A stretch of 64,000 nt of DNA from Rhizobium ruizarguesonis (GTDB taxonomy: Bacteria > Pseudomonadota > Alphaproteobacteria > Rhizobiales > Rhizobiaceae). Every line of letters starts with the position of its first letter. The first letter of the stretch is position 1. The notes below the pieces were generated by a model. The model had not been told where the DNA came from. It saw only the letters and a program-made list of their open reading frames with translations, and searched no databases. The stretch lies in assembly GCF_012349115.1 (NCBI RefSeq), contig NZ_PQIG01000087.1, positions 1 to 64,000 of the forward strand. The letters run 5' to 3'. Positions 1 through 9,173 of the stretch are shown piece after piece. Both the position numbers and the translations under genes were made by a program.

Positions 1-398
1 GCAGCGCTCGCTGAAGCGGGGCAGGACCTTGGGGCTTGGGATGTAGATGTTTGGCTCGGAGCGGGGATTTCGAGGAGGCTCAGGCTACTTCGTTTTTTGA
101 AACCCTGGCTTGCGTTCCTCGGAAAAACCAGGGCGGCCGTGTACTACGCAGCATTGTTTATCGTGAAGGCCTGGGGTCTTCTCCGCCAGTCTCCCCTCCA
201 AAATGGTACCGGGGGCTGCAAAGTCGTCAGCAAGTCTAACTATGCCTCACGCGATAAACGTGCAGACGAAGGATTTCGGACGACGCGGACAATGATGTGC
301 ACGCTCTCGCACGCGATCGCCGGTTCGAGAATAAGGTATTGTGCCGCTCTCGCGGTCATACGGTTCGAATCTCTCCCTTCTGCGGAACGATTGCAATT
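1..398. other. no recognisable gene
   Basis: Short open frames exist on both strands in this stretch, but none has a convincing ribosome binding site or a family I recognise. It may hold the remains of a gene cut off by the window edge. Confidence 0.4.
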
Positions 399-644
399 CT
401 ATCGCCCGAGAGGAGGCTCGGACAACGACGTGTCGAACACCAGTTGGTCGCGTACAAGGCCCGCAAGCTCGCCTTCGTCGCGAACGCCAAATTCGAACCA
501 GTCGATAAGAATCCTTGCCGTCATCTGGGCGCGCAGGCTTCCTGTCTCGCAGCCGTATTCGGCGCACCAATTCTTGAGGATGCGGTCCAGGATCTCAATC
601 GCCTCTGTGGTCAGCGGCTCTTTGGGCCAGTCCGTTGTTGCCAT
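399..644 (-). CDS. small conserved-looking hypothetical protein
   Basis: An 81-residue, acidic, probably soluble protein with no signal peptide or membrane segment. It begins MATTDWPKEPLTTEAIEILD and looks mostly helical. The composition (many Glu, Asp, Leu) is that of a real protein rather than a shadow frame. I do not recognise a domain. It is divergently oriented to the adenylate cyclase gene at 928 and shows no clear functional link to it. Confidence 0.5.
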   Translation of the reverse strand: MATTDWPKEPLTTEAIEILDRILKNWCAEYGCETGSLRAQMTARILIDWFEFGVRDEGELAGLVRDQLVFDTSLSEPPLGR

Positions 645-927
645 GTCGTTCCCCAGTTTGCGCTATCTTACCGGGCGGCGCGCATGACGCTATAGCGCGC
701 GGGTCACATTCTTTAGCAATTTTGCATAGGCGCTCGCTGCAGTGCTGTGTCCTCTTCAAATCAAGCGGAACAACGAGGCAGCACGTCTCTTTCGGACGGG
801 ACACTGCGTGAGACCTGCCATGCGCGGAATCTTGCCCGTCACGATGAACGAAAACCCAGCGAACGCCGTTATGTGGTTGCAGCAAAAGTCTTAACTGCCA
901 AAAACCGATTGTTGGGTATCCGTACAA

Positions 928-1824
928 ATGGAAGCGCCGCCACTCGAACGCAAACTCGCCGCAATACTGGCCGCCGACGTCGAGGGATATTCTCGGCTGA
1001 TGAACGCCAATGAGGAGCATACCCTGGCCCTGTTGACCCATCATCGGGCCATCATCGACCGGCTCATCGAAGCCTCGCACGGTCAGATTTTCGGGACGGC
1101 AGGCGATAGCGTCCTTGCGGAGTTTCCGAGTGTTCTCCAAGCATTCGACTGCGCTGTCGCAATACAGCAGTCACTGTGGCACGCCAACAATCGGTTTCCC
1201 GATGACGAGAAAATGCAATTGCGTATCGGAATCAACGTCGGTGACGTAATGGTCAAAAGTGGCGATATTTTTGGCGATGGAGTGAACATAGCGGCGCGCC
1301 TGGAAGCGTTGGCGGAGGCAGGCGGAATCTGCGTTACCCGAGGCGTTCGAGATCATCTGCGCGACAAGGTCGAAGCGAAATTCGAGGATCGCGGCGAGCA
1401 TAAAGTGAAGAATATTGCCCGACCAATTCGGGTGTTTCGTGTCGTATTCGATGAGCGCGCGCGGCCGGGCAACATCGACGAACCGCCTGTCGACGAGATC
1501 GACAACAGCGCAAACGGCGAGCAGTTGAAGAGTGCGGATGCTGAAATCGTGTTCTGGCAGTCAGTGCAAGCCAGCGAAAGCTTAGAGGAATACCGGCTTT
1601 ACCTCGACAATTACCCAAACGGCCAATTCGCTGAACTGGCAAAAAACCGTCTAGCCGATCCGGCGCAAGCAGAGGATCCCTCCGTCGAAGTCACATTCTG
1701 GGAGTCAATCAGGGACAAACAAAACCCCGCGCTGGTACGGGCCTATATGGAAAAATATCCGCGGGGCAAATTCCGCTCCTTGGCAAAAATCTTGCTGGAG
1801 GATCTCTCGGCTCGGTCCCAATGA
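928..1824 (+). CDS. class III adenylate/guanylate cyclase with C-terminal repeats
   Basis: Predicted to make cyclic AMP (or cGMP) from the nucleoside triphosphate. The 298-residue protein has a cyclase homology domain over about residues 8-185. It holds the two metal-binding aspartates, D17 (in LAADVEGYS) and D60 (in GTAGDSVLAEF), and the transition-state Asn and Arg in GDGVNIAARLE (N120, R124). There is no membrane segment, so it should be cytosolic. The C-terminal part (about 205-295) holds two copies of a repeat with the pattern FW-S-...-Y---YP-G-F--LA. Rhizobia commonly carry many such cyclases with different accessory domains, so the signal sensed here cannot be told. The cyclase call is firm; ATP versus GTP specificity is not. 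Confidence 0.9.
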   Translation: MEAPPLERKLAAILAADVEGYSRLMNANEEHTLALLTHHRAIIDRLIEASHGQIFGTAGDSVLAEFPSVLQAFDCAVAIQQSLWHANNRFPDDEKMQLRIGINVGDVMVKSGDIFGDGVNIAARLEALAEAGGICVTRGVRDHLRDKVEAKFEDRGEHKVKNIARPIRVFRVVFDERARPGNIDEPPVDEIDNSANGEQLKSADAEIVFWQSVQASESLEEYRLYLDNYPNGQFAELAKNRLADPAQAEDPSVEVTFWESIRDKQNPALVRAYMEKYPRGKFRSLAKILLEDLSARSQ

Positions 1825-1979
1825 GATCGGCCCGGTCCGGCATGAGCCGTCTCCTTTGCTCTGGGAGCGTTCTCAATCGATAAGCGAACGATCAGTTGTT
1901 CACCAGGTAGCGCAGCCTGCATCCTCTGACAGGACAACACTCACATGGATGATGACGGCACAACGTCAAGCGCAGGAGT

Positions 1980-2211
1980 CTACTGAGCGCTCTGATTATC
2001 AATTGCTTCCGCAACACTGTCCTCACCTGAAAGAGCTGCTCGAACCTCAGCCTCCTCCCAACCAGCCGCGACGACAGAGGTGATCAGCCGAGCCTGTTTT
2101 TCGGTTGAGGAAGATCTCGAAGTCTCGTCGAGATGGCTTCGCGCCGTGGTAAGACATTGCCGCGCGGGTGGCAGCGTCTTCGGAGTAAGTGAGAGATGCG
2201 ACATAGGTCAT
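1980..2211 (-). pseudogene. frameshifted paralogue of the small protein at 50193-50471
   Basis: The reading frame opens at 2211 with MTYVASLTYSEDAATRA, matching the start of the 92-residue protein at 50193-50471 (MTYVAS-SY--EDA-RA). It must then change frame to continue as RQCLTTARSHLDETS and AGWEEAEVRAALS, which match the rest of that protein. A one- or two-base indel near 2160 therefore separates the halves. An internal start at 2204 would give an unrelated N-terminus. The function is unknown; the conserved core reads RQCL-TAR-HLDETS. Confidence 0.7.
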
Positions 2212-2367
2212 TGGTATTGTCCTGGCGTTTGAACAAGGACATCAAGGAGACCAAGAAAGGTCCGGACGCTTGGCGATGCCGAGAACTCTTCCCGGAAACA
2301 TCATTTCACACGTCGACCCGGCTCGGGTTCATGACGGGGCAATCATTGCTGCGAGATTTCTTGACCC

Positions 2368-2640
2368 TCAGCGAAGATGACGTATCTCGGCCTTTAAAAG
2401 CGGACTTGGTCGCCCTTTGCCCTCACAGTCGTTGAGCTCGTCAGCAAGGTCTTCAGCGTCCCGTTTGTCGAGCTGAACGAGATCTCTTCCGTTCGTGGCC
2501 GCTGGCAAGCCCGTTATAGAATCAAGGACCTGCCACTTCGCACTGCCATCCCCGGTAACCTGATATCTTCTCTCATCCCCGGGCCGAATGTTGCCAGCCC
2601 GATTGGCCGGTCGGTCCCCGCTGACGCGCTCAGAGCACAT
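2368..2640 (-). CDS. hypothetical protein, about 90 residues
   Basis: A small soluble protein whose middle part (KWQVLDSITGLPA, then DAEDLADELND) has the look of a conserved rhizobial family, though I cannot name it. The start is uncertain. An ATG at 2640 overlaps the end of the small membrane protein gene at 2630-2794, which suggests translational coupling. A TTG lies slightly further upstream. No catalytic motif is visible. Confidence 0.45.
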   Translation of the reverse strand: MCSERVSGDRPANRAGNIRPGDERRYQVTGDGSAKWQVLDSITGLPAATNGRDLVQLDKRDAEDLADELNDCEGKGRPSPLLKAEIRHLR

Positions 2641-2794
2641 GGGAAGCAAACAGTGCGATCACCACGAGGACCGTCATGCCGGTCACAAGCGACCACAAGA
2701 TCGCCTTTACTCGAGGATTGGTTCGGATTCGAGTGGCAATATCCGGAGTCGGCGGTATGCCAGCCGACTGGCTAGTGTCGAGATATCTTGTCAT
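2630..2794 (-). CDS. 54-residue single-span membrane protein
   Basis: ATG at 2794 follows a strong Shine-Dalgarno sequence (GGAGGCGATCCC). The product has a polar N-terminal half and one hydrophobic segment near residues 32-52 (ILWSLVTGMTVLVVIALFAS), ending at VL. It looks like a bona fide small membrane protein with an N-in tail. Its stop codon overlaps the probable start of the downstream gene at 2640, so the two may be co-translated. The function is unknown. Confidence 0.6.
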   Translation of the reverse strand: MTRYLDTSQSAGIPPTPDIATRIRTNPRVKAILWSLVTGMTVLVVIALFASHVL

Positions 2795-2869
2795 GGGATC
2801 GCCTCCTTGGCTGCCGGTAAAACGTCCGATGACGATCGCCGTTCCATGCGAATCAAGGTTTGAGCAGCC

Positions 2870-3274
2870 TTAAAGCCAGCCAGACCGTTTGAACCGAAAA
2901 TAGAGTACCCCGCACATCGAGGCGATGACGGCAATAACGACGTAATATCCGTACTCGGTCTTGAGTTCGGGCATATCCTCGAAGTTCATGCCGTAGATTC
3001 CGGCAATCGCGGTCGGAACGGCTGCGATCGCCGCCCACGCTGCAAGCTGGCGCGTAATGGTCCCTTGACTCTGCTGTTCGAGGAGGTTGCTGGCCTCGAA
3101 GACCGAGGTGATGACGTCTTTCAAGCCAGCGACGGTTCCCTCAACGCGGCGCGCGTGGTCAAGTACATCCCTGAAGTAGTTCTTGGCCTCGACGTCGACA
3201 CAGGGAAGGTCGAGATGGACGAGCTTGCCGCAGACCTCGGTCATCGGACCAAGCACTCGCTGAAAGCGAATCAA
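2870..3274 (-). pseudogene. corA: C-terminal fragment of a CorA-type Mg2+/Co2+ channel
   Basis: The frame encodes only about the last 134 residues of a CorA protein, which is usually more than 300 long. Present are the stalk helix, the GMN signature (YGMNFEDMPEL) that forms the pore mouth, both C-terminal membrane helices and the basic tail. A TAG codon lies in frame immediately upstream of 3274, so the N-terminal cytoplasmic funnel is missing. A TTG could start translation at 3274, but the truncated protein is unlikely to work as a channel. I treat it as a relic. Confidence 0.8.
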
Positions 3275-3583
3275 CGTCCTAAAGCTTCGGCTGGCTAACT
3301 GATCGCATCGTAACTACGCGGGAGCACCTGACGTGCTCGCTTTAAGCGAGCCTGGCCCTTGGCGTGTGGGATCAGATCGTTCTCCAATCGAAGCTGATAC
3401 GGCAAAGCCCATTGGAACTCGCCGGACATCCGGCGTCATCGAATGTGAAGTCCGTCATGGCCGCGTGAGGCCGGTACAAGATCGCGCTCCGGCGCTGATG
3501 TAAAGCTCCCTGGTAACTGAGAGCGGTCCTCTACCTCGCAAGCTACTTCCAACTTGCGACAGTTTACGACGGGAGTCCATCCA
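3275..3583. other. no recognisable gene
   Basis: This is intergenic sequence between the corA fragment and the crotonase fragment. I see no supported coding frame, strong hairpin or repeat here. Confidence 0.4.
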
Positions 3584-3880
3584 TTGACGCTAGTAGCTTC
3601 GCTGAACTCGCTCCAGACGATCATCTATGAGAAGAAAGGCGCGACAGCCTTTGTAACGCTCAATCGTCCAGCGGTCCTGAATGCCCTGAACCAACTGGCT
3701 ATTGCCGAATTGCGGATTGCGTTCGAGGACATTCAAAACGATCCTGCCATCCGCGGCGCCATTCTGACCGGCTCTAGTGACCGGGCATTTGTTGCCGGCG
3801 CAGACATTGCCGAGCTTTCGTCCTCCACGCCCGTCGACGCGGTGCGCCGGACGCGAGCCGGGCAGGATCTCTTCAATCTC
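3584..3880 (+). pseudogene. N-terminal fragment of an enoyl-CoA hydratase (crotonase)
   Basis: The first hundred residues are a good crotonase N-terminus: a VTLNRPAVLNALN segment, then GAILTGSSDRAFVAGADIAEL, which carries the A-G-A-D-I oxyanion-hole loop. Homology stops around 3880. The normal G-G-G-CEL part and the whole second half are absent, and the frame runs on into sequence that is antisense to the next fragment. Crotonases are about 260 residues, so more than half the gene is lost. Confidence 0.75.
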
Positions 3881-3939
3881 CGACCGGCAATTGCGATCCA
3901 GAACGATAGCACGAATAGAGCCATTGCCAGCCGAGACGC

Positions 3940-4332
3940 ACGCGTTTGGAAAATGCTGCCCCTCTTCTTGGGAGAGCCTTGCGTCCAACCTCGCGCCAGC
4001 GCGGCATCGTTGTCGCCAAAGACGGAGCGACACCACATTACCGGGGCGTTTCGATGCATAGCGTCGAGCAGCACGAACGCCTCCCGATACTGATAGCGGG
4101 CGGGATCAACATGTTCGTCGTCTTGCGCGGTGAACTGCCAGTCCAGGAACATCATGACAGCATGACCGTTCGACTTCGGATCGGAAGAAAGGCCGCTTGG
4201 CAAAGTCGCAGCTGTCGCGGCCGGATCGGCCCAGAATTCGACCCATAACATCGCGGAGTAGTGCCAGAGCGGCGGCAGGATCAGAACGGCAGTCGCCCGA
4301 GGCGAACGCGAGAAGACAAAACCCTTCAGCAT
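3940..4332 (-). pseudogene. N-terminal fragment of an acetoacetate decarboxylase-family protein
   Basis: From ATG 4332 the frame reads as the N-terminal half of an ADC-fold protein, with PPLWHYSAMLWVEFWADPA followed by LARGWTQGSPKKRGS. The latter matches the G-F-P-K-K active-site region of the family, with S where F is usual. Homology ends near 3940, where the frame becomes antisense to the crotonase fragment. About 130 of an expected 250 residues remain. It differs from the intact adc at 7464 and belongs to another subfamily. Confidence 0.7.
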
Positions 4333-4805
4333 TTCCGGGCTCTTCAGGGGCAGACAATCCATCCGCTGCCGGTGCGAAAAGGTTTATTCGGGCCGGAGTA
4401 CTGCTGTTTGTATGGACATGCGACAGTCTTGCATTTCTCCGCACTCGTTCTTTGAAAAGGCAATGAGCTTCGACCGCCCAGCCGCTCGGAGCAATCAGAT
4501 TGCGTAATTCGAGTAATCCGCCAGGACGTCATCTCGCACGGGCGGCTCAATTTGCTTGACCGAGCCCGAAGCCCACCTTCGAATTCCGACGGCGAGATCG
4601 GCGTCGCGATCACCTTCGGTCCGAGAACGTGGCCGAAATCTCCGCCCGCCGGGCGAGCACTTCAGGCGGCTCGCATGCGCACTCTGCTCGTCGAGTAGCA
4701 GGTGGTAGTCGCGATGCGGGCCCGAAATATGCAGTGGAAATCGCAGCCTGGACATTTGATCGACGGCCGCTTTTCTGTGGTCGGAATTTGGTGTGCGCAG
4801 GGAGT
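4333..4805. other. no recognisable gene
   Basis: I find no supported coding frame between the decarboxylase fragment and the frameshifted secreted-protein gene. Weak open frames here lack start signals and family resemblance. Confidence 0.35.
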
Positions 4806-5004
4806 TCAGACGAGATCGCTGGCATCGACGCCGATCTGCCACACCGGCTTCAGGGTCGGATAGCCGCCGGTTGGGAGCTGGCCGGCATAGGTCTGCAGGG
4901 CACGGCGGACGCCGGCGGGGTTTTTCCACGGAAGCGCCGCTCTCATAGGCGAAGAACAGGGCCGAGAAGGCCATGACGTTGATGAGCGTTGCGAGCGTTT
5001 TCAT
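4806..5004 (-). pseudogene. small secreted protein gene with one frameshift
   Basis: The gene starts at 5004 with a signal-peptide-like segment (MKTLATLINVMAFSALFFAY). After about 25 codons the sense switches frame at a run of A and C residues (TGGAAAAACCCC). In the new frame it reads NPAGVRRALQTYAGQL, then PTLKPVWQIGVDASDLV and a TGA at 4806. Restoring one base would give a roughly 65-residue secreted protein. I do not know the family. A sequencing error in the homopolymer is possible. Confidence 0.55.
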
Positions 5005-5294
5005 GGGGCCATTTCCCTGCGGGTGCGGCGTTGAGTTGGTCGCGTCGGAACCGAGGCGATATGGTTAGCCGATAGAGCGATTGCTTGCGGCTCGTCGATT
5101 GTGCCGGAGAATAGAATAGCCCGCAGGCAGCCGAAATCGCCTGCTGGTGTAGGTGGGCCAATACCTAAGTGTGGTTACGCGGCCGGCAGGTTCGGACTAG
5201 CTTTTCTTCATCGCCTCACCCCCCGCTGAGGCGGGTAGCTTCCTCCCAGCTACCAGGCTTCGGTGTCCCTCCCTCCGAAGCCGCGGATCCTCCC

Positions 5295-5815
5295 CATAGT
5301 TTGACAAATCAGGGAACCGGCGATGTCTCGCAGCTGGAGCCGTTGCTCGACCAGATAGACGAAGAGATCGGCCAACTCACTGCCGATGGAGCCTATGATG
5401 GCACTCCAACCTACCACGCAGTTCTGCGCCACAGCTCAGGCGCGAGGGTCGTTATTCCACCGCGTTCGAACGCGGTTGAACGGCCCAACGTCCAAGCATG
5501 CTGCCAGAGAGACGGCCACATAGCCTCCATGCAGATAGACGGCCGGCTGAAATGGCAGACATCAACCGGCTATGGCAAACGGGCTTTGGTTGAAACCGCG
5601 ATGGGTCGATACGAAGGCATCATTGGACCACGTTTGCGGGCTCTGTCGTGCCTTGCTCAGCAGACAGAGGCCGCGATCGGCGTCACCATCCTCAACCGAA
5701 TGCTTGCCTGCGGACGCCCGAAATCTGTTCGTTTCCAAGCCTCGGCGGGAGCAATAAAATGAAATGTCTATCAAAGACTGAATCATGACCTGTTTCTGAA
5801 CGCTGCACCAACGCC
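5295..5815 (+). mobile_element. IS5-family transposase remnant, 3' part (copy 1)
   Basis: Encodes the C-terminal half of an IS5-type DDE transposase: LTADGAYDGTPTYHAVL, then VIPPRSNAV and RYEGIIGPRLRAL, with the final Glu region. The N-terminal half and the left end are missing; homology begins sharply at 5295. It shares its 3' end exactly with copy 2 (11877-12614), through the bases GCTGCACCAACGCC at 5815, but lies in the opposite orientation. It retains an internal segment that copy 2 lacks. It cannot encode an active transposase. Confidence 0.85.
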
Positions 5816-6336
5816 ATTTTCAGCCACTATTTAAGCAAGTGGGCCTTCGCTTAAATAACGAAGTAGCTAAGGTAAGCGCTCTTAAATAAGCGCACGCCCC
5901 AGTCGAGCGCCTTGAAAGGATGCGACCCGAGGACCTTATCATCGGTTGAGTTGGATAACCCAAATTTATGGAACTAAGAGTGCTTCTGTCTCGAAGCGAG
6001 ACTTCGTTGATTGAACCAGCTGACGACGCTGGTCGAACGGCGTAGCAAGCCTGAAATGAAGGATTGGCCTGGCGCGGGTGAATTCGCAGTCTACATCTCC
6101 ACACAGCCAGTGTTGTCACATTTTGTTGCATTGCAAGATGCCCTCAGCAGGACTACCAAAAGGCCTCAATGATTGCGAAGAATGCGCCGTTGTGACTAGC
6201 AAGCCATTGAAATAACGTAGAATAAGATTAGGGAGGAAGCCTTCCTGCATTACTAAAATTTAATTTGCCCTGTGCAGCTCGATGGCCTTCCCTGGGCTAT
6301 TTGTTAGCAGCAGCAGCATTTAAGGAAAAGCGACCC
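5816..6336. other. intergenic, promoter region of the patatin operon
   Basis: No coding frame is supported. A short motif CTTAAATAA occurs twice near 5850-5895. An AT-rich segment around 6205-6235 could supply the promoter for the downstream operon, but I cannot assign -35 and -10 boxes with confidence. Confidence 0.35.
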
Positions 6337-7467
6337 GTGAGTACTATTCCGACAGAGAAAACCGTGCTGGTGTTTCAGGGCGGTGGTGCTCTGGGTGCTT
6401 ATCAGGCGGGCGCCTACGAGGCTTTGCACGAGGCCGGCGTCCGGCCCGACTGGCTGGCCGGCATTTCCATCGGTTCGATCAATTCGGCGATCATCGCCGG
6501 CAGCCCGGTCGATCGGCGCGTCGACAATCTGCGTACCTTCTGGCACCGGGTCTCCTCCGGCCTGCCCGGACATTTCCTCGGCAACGGCGATGCGATGCGG
6601 AAGTGGTTCAACGAATCCGCCGCGGTGCTCGGTTCCCTGACCGGCGTTCCCGGCTTCTTCACGCCACGGGCCTTCGCACCCTGGAACATTCCCGGCGATC
6701 CGATGGCCGCGATCAGCCTCTATGATACGGCACCACTGCAGGAGACGCTGGCGGGCCTGATCGATTTCGACCTGATCAATTCCGGCGCTATCCGGCTCAG
6801 CCTCGGTACCGTCGATGTGATGAGCGGTAATTTCAATTATTTCGACAACCGGCATTGCGATTTTACCACCCGCCACGTCGCCGCCTCCGGGGCGCTGCCG
6901 CCGAGCTTCGCGCCGGTCGAGATCGATGGCCGCTATTACTGGGATGGTGGCATCGTCTCCAACACGCCGCTGCAGCGCATTCTCGGCGCGGAGGAACTGG
7001 AAAGCGACCTGTGCATCTTCCAGGTCGATCTGTTCAGCGCCACGGGACCTTTGCCCAAGGATTTCTTCGATGTAGAGGCCCGTGAAAAGGAAATCCGCTT
7101 CTCCAGCCGCACACGCCTGAACACCGACCAGTTCCGCAAGCTACAGACGATCCGCATGGCGGCCAAGCGGTTGATGGAGAAATTGCCGGATGAGCTGAAG
7201 GACGATCCGGACGCGCGGCTGCTGGAAAAGATCGGCAATGATTCCGCCGTCACGATGGTACATCTGATCTATCGCCATGCCGCCTATGAAAGCGGGTCGA
7301 AGGACTACGAGTTTTCCCGGCTGTCCGTCGAGGAACACTGGAAGGCCGGGCACGACGACGTGGTCCACACGCTCACCCATCCGGACTGGCAGAACCGCAC
7401 CCGCCCGACAAACGGGATCCGTGTCTTCGACCTTGCTGAAAAACATGTGCGCGAGAAAAAATCATGA
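6337..7467 (+). CDS. patatin-like phospholipase / lipid hydrolase
   Basis: A 376-residue cytosolic serine hydrolase of the patatin family, expected to cleave acyl esters of lipids. The oxyanion-hole glycines lie in FQGGGALGAYQAG. The nucleophile is S44 in GISIGS (G-x-S-x-G), and the partner aspartate is D203 in WDGGI, giving the Ser-Asp dyad of the family. I chose the GTG at 6337 because AAGGAAA lies about ten bases before it; a TTG at 6265 would add a poor N-terminus. The gene overlaps adc by ATGA and bdhA follows, so the three form one operon. A role in freeing acyl chains next to ketone-body enzymes is inference. Confidence 0.88.
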   Translation: MSTIPTEKTVLVFQGGGALGAYQAGAYEALHEAGVRPDWLAGISIGSINSAIIAGSPVDRRVDNLRTFWHRVSSGLPGHFLGNGDAMRKWFNESAAVLGSLTGVPGFFTPRAFAPWNIPGDPMAAISLYDTAPLQETLAGLIDFDLINSGAIRLSLGTVDVMSGNFNYFDNRHCDFTTRHVAASGALPPSFAPVEIDGRYYWDGGIVSNTPLQRILGAEELESDLCIFQVDLFSATGPLPKDFFDVEAREKEIRFSSRTRLNTDQFRKLQTIRMAAKRLMEKLPDELKDDPDARLLEKIGNDSAVTMVHLIYRHAAYESGSKDYEFSRLSVEEHWKAGHDDVVHTLTHPDWQNRTRPTNGIRVFDLAEKHVREKKS

Positions 7468-8204
7468 AAATAGATGATGTAAGACGCAACGCATTCGCCA
7501 TGCCGCTGACGAGCCCGTCCTATCCGCCTGGGCCGTACCGCTTCGTCAACCGCGAATACATGATCATCACCTACCGGACCGATCCGGAAGCCCTGCGCCG
7601 CGTGGTGCCGGAGCCGCTGAAATTCGACGAACCGCTGGTGAAATACGAATTCATCCGCATGCCGGATTCCACCGGATTCGGAGATTACACCGAATCCGGC
7701 CAGGTCATCCCGGTCACCTATGAGGGCGTCCATGGCGGCTACGTGCATTCCATGTATCTCAACGACGACGCGCCGATCGCCGGCGGCCGCGAGATCTGGG
7801 GCTTTCCGAAGAAGCTGGCCGAGCCGTCGCTGACTTCGGTCAAGGATGCGCTGGTCGGCACGCTCGATTATGGCGGCCAGCGGGTCGCCACCGCGACGAT
7901 GGGCTTCAAGCATCGCACGCTCGACAAGGACAAGGTGCTGGAAGGCCTGCAGCAGCCGAACTTCATGCTGAAGATCATCCCGCATGTCGATTGCACGCCG
8001 CGCATCTGCGAACTGGTGCGCTATTACCTGGAGGACCTGACCGTCAAGGGCGCTTGGGAAGGGCCGGGCGCGCTGGCGCTTTTTCCGCATGCGCTGGCGC
8101 CGGTTGCCGACCTGCCGGTGCTTGAAGTCAAATCCGCCGTCCATATTCTCTCGGACCTGACGCTGGGCCTCGGCGAAGTGGTCCATGATTATCTTGCAAA
8201 ATAG
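7464..8204 (+). CDS. adc: acetoacetate decarboxylase
   Basis: Predicted to decarboxylate acetoacetate to acetone and CO2. The 246-residue length is normal for the family. The Schiff-base lysine and its neighbour are K116 and K117 in EIWGFPKK, and the N-terminal PPGPYRFVNREYM block is typical. No signal or membrane segment is visible. It overlaps the patatin gene by four bases and is followed after 12 bases by bdhA. That enzyme interconverts acetoacetate and 3-hydroxybutyrate, so both act on the same metabolite. A related but truncated decarboxylase-family gene lies at 3940-4332. Confidence 0.92.
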   Translation: MKIDDVRRNAFAMPLTSPSYPPGPYRFVNREYMIITYRTDPEALRRVVPEPLKFDEPLVKYEFIRMPDSTGFGDYTESGQVIPVTYEGVHGGYVHSMYLNDDAPIAGGREIWGFPKKLAEPSLTSVKDALVGTLDYGGQRVATATMGFKHRTLDKDKVLEGLQQPNFMLKIIPHVDCTPRICELVRYYLEDLTVKGAWEGPGALALFPHALAPVADLPVLEVKSAVHILSDLTLGLGEVVHDYLAK

Positions 8205-8216
8205 GGAGTTAAAACC

Positions 8217-8999
8217 ATGAAACTCAAGGACAAGGTCTGCATCGTCACCGGCTCGGCCAGCGGCATAGGCCTGGCGATCGCCAGGAAATACGTGTCGGAA
8301 GGCGCCAAGGTCGTCATCGCCGACCTGAAGCTCGACGCGGCTGAAGCGACGGCGAAGGACCTGACCGCCGCCGGCCCGGGCGAAGCGATCGGCATCGCCA
8401 TGGACGTGACCATCGAGGAAGCCGTCAATGCCGGCGTCGCTGCTGTCGTCGAAAAGTGGGGCCGGGTCGACGTGCTCGTCTCCAATGCCGGCATCCAGAT
8501 CGTCAACAAGATCGAAGACTACGCCTTTTCCGACTGGAAAAGGATGCTGGCCATCCATCTCGACGGTGCCTTCCTGACGACCAAGGCCTGCATCCCGCAC
8601 ATGAAGGCGCAGAAGGGCGGCGCGATCATCTATATGGGCTCGGTACATTCGCATGAGGCCTCGCCGCTGAAGTCGGCCTATGTCACCGCCAAGCACGGCC
8701 TGCTCGGCCTTGCCCGCGTCGTCGCCAAGGAAGGCGGACCGGATGGTGTGCGCGCCAACGTCATCTGCCCCGGTTTCGTCCGGACGCCGCTCGTCGACAA
8801 GCAAATTCCGGAACAGGCAAAGGAACTCGGAATTTCCGAAGACGAGGTCATCAAGAAGGTAATGCTCGGCGGCACGGTGGATGCACAGTTTACCACGGTT
8901 GACGATGTCGCCGAAGTGGCGCTGCTGTTTGCCGGTTTCGAGACCAATGCTCTCACCGGCCAGTCACTAGTCGTCAGCCATGGCTGGTACATGCAGTAA
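8217..8999 (+). CDS. bdhA: 3-hydroxybutyrate dehydrogenase
   Basis: Short-chain dehydrogenase of 260 residues, predicted to oxidise D-3-hydroxybutyrate to acetoacetate with NAD+. It shows the cofactor motif TGSASGIG (11-18), the NAG motif (90-92), and the catalytic S142, Y155 and K159 (YVTAK). The neighbourhood with adc, and the HSHEASPLKSAYVTAKHGL region characteristic of D-3-hydroxybutyrate dehydrogenases, support this substrate over a generic SDR. AGGGAG lies just upstream of the ATG. It is the last gene of the patatin-adc-bdhA operon. Confidence 0.9.
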   Translation: MKLKDKVCIVTGSASGIGLAIARKYVSEGAKVVIADLKLDAAEATAKDLTAAGPGEAIGIAMDVTIEEAVNAGVAAVVEKWGRVDVLVSNAGIQIVNKIEDYAFSDWKRMLAIHLDGAFLTTKACIPHMKAQKGGAIIYMGSVHSHEASPLKSAYVTAKHGLLGLARVVAKEGGPDGVRANVICPGFVRTPLVDKQIPEQAKELGISEDEVIKKVMLGGTVDAQFTTVDDVAEVALLFAGFETNALTGQSLVVSHGWYMQ

Positions 9000-9173
9000 C
9001 GGTCTCGCTGAGGCATCGCAGCGGCTACAAGCAAATGTGGCGAAAAGGCATGTTACGACGCTGACGTATCGCGTGTCGTTGAAGCCTTAGCAAACAACGA
9101 TCTTTCCCTTCGAACTGCCGCTGTGGCATCGTAACGTTAACCGAGCAGCGATCAAAATGTGGGATCTGGCGTC

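Noticed and set aside
7305..8804. A 499-codon open frame on the minus strand across adc and bdhA.
   Set aside because: It is antisense to two well-recognised enzymes, has no family resemblance and is rich in Arg, Asp and His as expected of a shadow frame in GC-rich coding DNA.
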